A DNA stretch of 64,000 bases from Flavobacterium glycines (GTDB lineage Bacteria > Bacteroidota > Bacteroidia > Flavobacteriales > Flavobacteriaceae), in the NCBI RefSeq assembly GCF_900100165.1, contig NZ_FNEO01000001.1:310001-374000 (forward strand), in the 5' to 3' direction. Position numbers and translations under genes: made by a program. The notes under the pieces were generated by a model. That model ran no database searches. It was not told where the DNA came from and worked only from the letters and a program-made list of their open reading frames with translations. Positions 61,977 to 64,000 of the stretch are shown in pieces. Each line of letters begins with the position of its first letter. Position 1 is the first letter of the stretch.

Positions 61977-61984
61977 TAAATTTG
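61977..61984 (+). promoter_or_regulatory. -7 box of the DsbA-family gene
   Basis: TAAATTTG matches TAnnTTTG and lies 32 bases before the ATG at 62017. No -33 element of the usual type is seen. Confidence 0.5.
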
Positions 61985-62016
61985 TATATACAAATAAACT
62001 CTGTTGTTACTAAAAA

Positions 62017-62733
62017 ATGGAAAATAAACTTAAAATACAAATCTGGTCAGACATTATGTGTCCGTTTTGTTATATTGGAAAAAGAAGATTAGAAAATGCA
62101 ATTACACTATTTGGTCATCAGGATACTATTGAAATCGAATGGAAAAGTTTTCAATTAGACCCTTATTTTGTAGCCAGTAAGGATGATAATTTAGTCGATC
62201 ATCTCGCAGAAAAATACCAAAAAGATAAAGATTGGGCTATCGAAATGTTAGAAAACATGACTCAAAATGCTGCTAATTCGGGATTAGAATTTCATTTTGA
62301 AAAAGCTATTATGGCCAATTCATTTAATGCTCATCGTTTGCTGCATTTAGCAAAACAACATCATTTAGGTTCTGAATTAAAAGAATTATTGTTTAAAGCT
62401 TATTTGACGGATGGTAAAGATATAAATGACATAGAAACGCTAAAACAATTAGGAATCCAGGTTGGTCTTAATAACTATGAAATTGATCAAGTTTTAAACT
62501 CCAATTCTTACTCTAGAGAAGTTGCAGAAGACATACAAATGGCACAAAAAATCGGAATTCAGGGAGTACCCTTTTTTGTCTTCGATAATAAATATGCTGT
62601 ATCAGGAGCACAACATGTGGAAACCTTTGTGAAAACACTCGAAAAAGTCTGGGAAGAAGGAAATTTCCAATCAAAAATTACTATCTTGAATTCTGAAAAT
62701 ACCGACGCTTGCGGTATTGATGGTTGTAATTAA
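62017..62733 (+). CDS. DsbA-family thiol oxidoreductase (FrnE-like)
   Basis: The 238-residue thioredoxin-fold protein with a helical insertion has no signal peptide, so it is probably cytoplasmic. The redox motif CPFC is in SDIMCPFCYIGKRRLE (Cys16/Cys19). The cis-Pro loop is GVPFFVFDNKYAVSGAQ near 184-200. This combination matches FrnE-like proteins, named after a polyketide locus but widespread as general disulfide oxidoreductases linked to stress resistance. The C-terminus adds two more cysteines (ACGIDGC). It starts a two-gene unit with the oxidoreductase that begins 10 bases after it. Confidence 0.9.
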   Translation: MENKLKIQIWSDIMCPFCYIGKRRLENAITLFGHQDTIEIEWKSFQLDPYFVASKDDNLVDHLAEKYQKDKDWAIEMLENMTQNAANSGLEFHFEKAIMANSFNAHRLLHLAKQHHLGSELKELLFKAYLTDGKDINDIETLKQLGIQVGLNNYEIDQVLNSNSYSREVAEDIQMAQKIGIQGVPFFVFDNKYAVSGAQHVETFVKTLEKVWEEGNFQSKITILNSENTDACGIDGCN

Positions 62734-62743
62734 ATAAATAAAA

Positions 62744-63733
62744 ATGAGTGATAGTAAACCAATAAAAAATATCAGATGGGGAATCATCGGTTGCGGAGAT
62801 GTAACCGAAAAGAAAAGTGGCCCTGCCTACCAAAAAACAGAAGGTTTTGAGATTGTTGCCGTAATGCGCAGAGATGCTGAAAAAGCAGCAGATTATGCAA
62901 AAAGACACGGGATTCAAAAACATTATTCCGATGCAGATGCACTAATCAATGATCCGGAAGTAGATGCAGTTTATATTGCCACTCCACCTGATTCGCATAA
63001 ACTATACGGTTTAAAAGTAGCCGAAGCTGGAAAAATTTGTTGTATAGAAAAACCTTTGGCTCCAAGCTATGAGGAAAGCAAAGCTATTTATAAAGCATTT
63101 GAAGCAAAAAACATTCCCCTTTTCACTGCATATTACCGTCGTTCGCTACCCAGATTTAAGCAAATTAAAAAATGGTTAGACGCCAATAGCATTGGGCAAA
63201 TCCGACATATTAACTGGCATTTAAGCAAACCTGCCTCTGCTCAGGATTTATCTGGATTATACAACTGGCGCACCGATGCTAATGTTGCCAAAGGAGGTTA
63301 TTTTGATGATTTAGCCAGTCATGGATTGGATTTATTCAACTTTTTACTTGGCGAAATTAAAGAAGTTTCAGGAATTGGTTTGAACCAACAAAACCTATAT
63401 TCAGCAAAAGACGCTTTAGTTGCCTGTTGGCTACATGAAAACGGCATTACAGGAACAGGAAGTTGGAATTTTGGCTGTGCCACCAGAGAAGACAAAGTTA
63501 TCATTTATGGAAGCCAGGGGACTATTGAATTTTCAATTTTCGATGAAACTCCTGTTATTCTTTCAAATGAAAACGGAATTGTTCCGCTAATGATTGAACA
63601 TCCTGAGAACGTTCAATTGCATCATGTTGAAAACATGAAAGAACAATTATTAGGCAATGGAATACATCCTTCCAATGGTAAAACCGCCACACACACCAGC
63701 TGGGTTATGGATAAAATAATGGGAACAATATAA
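62744..63733 (+). CDS. Gfo/Idh/MocA-family NAD(P)-dependent oxidoreductase
   Basis: The 329-residue protein has a Rossmann N-terminal domain, with the dinucleotide-binding GIIGCGDV loop at about 12-19. The catalytic Lys is in CIEKPLAPSYEE (about 98-109), and the C-terminal substrate domain holds DLASHGLDLFNFLLG (about 189-203) with the conserved His. There is no signal peptide. Family members oxidise or reduce sugars, sugar alcohols and related compounds; the substrate cannot be predicted from the sequence. Last gene before a terminator. Confidence 0.92.
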   Translation: MSDSKPIKNIRWGIIGCGDVTEKKSGPAYQKTEGFEIVAVMRRDAEKAADYAKRHGIQKHYSDADALINDPEVDAVYIATPPDSHKLYGLKVAEAGKICCIEKPLAPSYEESKAIYKAFEAKNIPLFTAYYRRSLPRFKQIKKWLDANSIGQIRHINWHLSKPASAQDLSGLYNWRTDANVAKGGYFDDLASHGLDLFNFLLGEIKEVSGIGLNQQNLYSAKDALVACWLHENGITGTGSWNFGCATREDKVIIYGSQGTIEFSIFDETPVILSNENGIVPLMIEHPENVQLHHVENMKEQLLGNGIHPSNGKTATHTSWVMDKIMGTI

Positions 63734-63740
63734 AAACAAA

Positions 63741-63764
63741 AAAGTCCCTAACCACAGGGACTTT
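63741..63764 (+). terminator. Terminator of the DsbA-oxidoreductase unit
   Basis: AAAGTCCCT (63741-63749) pairs with AGGGACTTT (63756-63764), with a 6-base loop and a T-rich tail. Confidence 0.88.
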
Positions 63765-63875
63765 CTTTTTTAACTACACAAACTAATTAATTACTAACAA
63801 ATAGCAAATTCTAACCATAATTACAGTATCATAATTCGTGCCAAAAATTTATTTTTCATTTTTTTTATTAAAATT

Positions 63876-64000
63876 CTACAATGCTTTTTTCACTTCTTCT
63901 GAAAATGGAACAGACATTATAGTCGCCGAATCGTCCAAAACCAAAATTTCATACTTCTCAACCTTTGTTTTAGATTCTTCTACCAAATAGTAAACTCCTT
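63876..64000 (-). CDS. 3' end of an unknown minus-strand gene, cut by the window edge
   Basis: An open frame enters from the right edge and ends at a TAG at 63876-63878. The visible 40 residues begin GVYYLVEESKTKVEKYEILV and end FSEEVKKAL, a beta-rich then helical tail with normal codon use for this genome. Nothing in these residues identifies a family. No terminator hairpin is obvious behind it; 63765-63875 holds no other feature that I can see. Confidence 0.6.
   Translation of the reverse strand, partial: GVYYLVEESKTKVEKYEILVLDDSATIMSVPFSEEVKKAL

Overview
The window reads as a chromosomal segment of a Flavobacterium-like member of the Bacteroidota. The signs are an AT-rich sequence, -7 promoter boxes of the Bacteroidota type (TAnnTTTG), a SusC/SusD pair, lipoprotein signals ending in Cys followed by acidic residues, no obvious Shine-Dalgarno sites, and a short NuoG lacking the molybdopterin-type domain. 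The species cannot be named from the sequence alone.

Layout. (1) 1-12.6 kb, all on the minus strand: a pectin utilisation locus. One transcription unit is methylesterase-polygalacturonase-esterase (12348 to 8798), one is susC-susD-SusE-position lipoprotein (8412 to 1411), and one is a single methylesterase (1081 to 56). The upstream regions of all three share a promoter and an upstream G-run/CAwATyAC box at nearly fixed spacing, which suggests one common activator. (2) 12.7-16.3 kb: tRNA-Ser(GGA), type I asparaginase, acyltransferase, TatD hydrolase and a small unknown protein. (3) 16.3-25.3 kb: an accessory block of TPR anti-sigma-like protein, ECF sigma factor, three tandem promoter-like repeats, a lipoprotein, a PKD/beta-barrel protein, a GxxExxY nuclease gene between inverted repeats, a TPR-CHAT caspase-like protease with an intact His/Cys pair, a retropepsin-like aspartic protease and a lectin/glucanase-fold lipoprotein. 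This is the least explained and most interesting part. (4) 25.4-32.7 kb: ThuA-like protein, 2-oxoglutarate dehydrogenase E1/E2 (sucA, sucB), a small outer-membrane barrel, an unknown protein and polyprenyl diphosphate synthase.

(5) 32.8-39.8 kb: a YceI-TetR-TolC-adaptor-RND efflux operon, whose promoter is overlapped by a 10-bp-arm palindrome that is probably the TetR operator. (6) 39.9-45.6 kb: an AhpD-like protein, then an iron-acquisition operon (TonB-dependent receptor, two small membrane proteins, PepSY membrane protein). (7) 45.7-48.5 kb: MORN-type protein, aspS and a cold-shock protein. (8) 48.6-61.9 kb: a complete 14-gene complex I operon, nuoA-nuoN. (9) 62-64 kb: DsbA-family protein, Gfo/Idh/MocA oxidoreductase and the 3' end of an unknown minus-strand gene cut by the window edge.

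Several families of palindromic repeats lie in intergenic gaps, including inside operons (sucA/sucB, nuoA/nuoB, nuoF/nuoG, nuoH/nuoI, adaptor/RND). One related repeat flanks the GxxExxY gene. Functions come from motifs and family knowledge read by eye; no database search was run.
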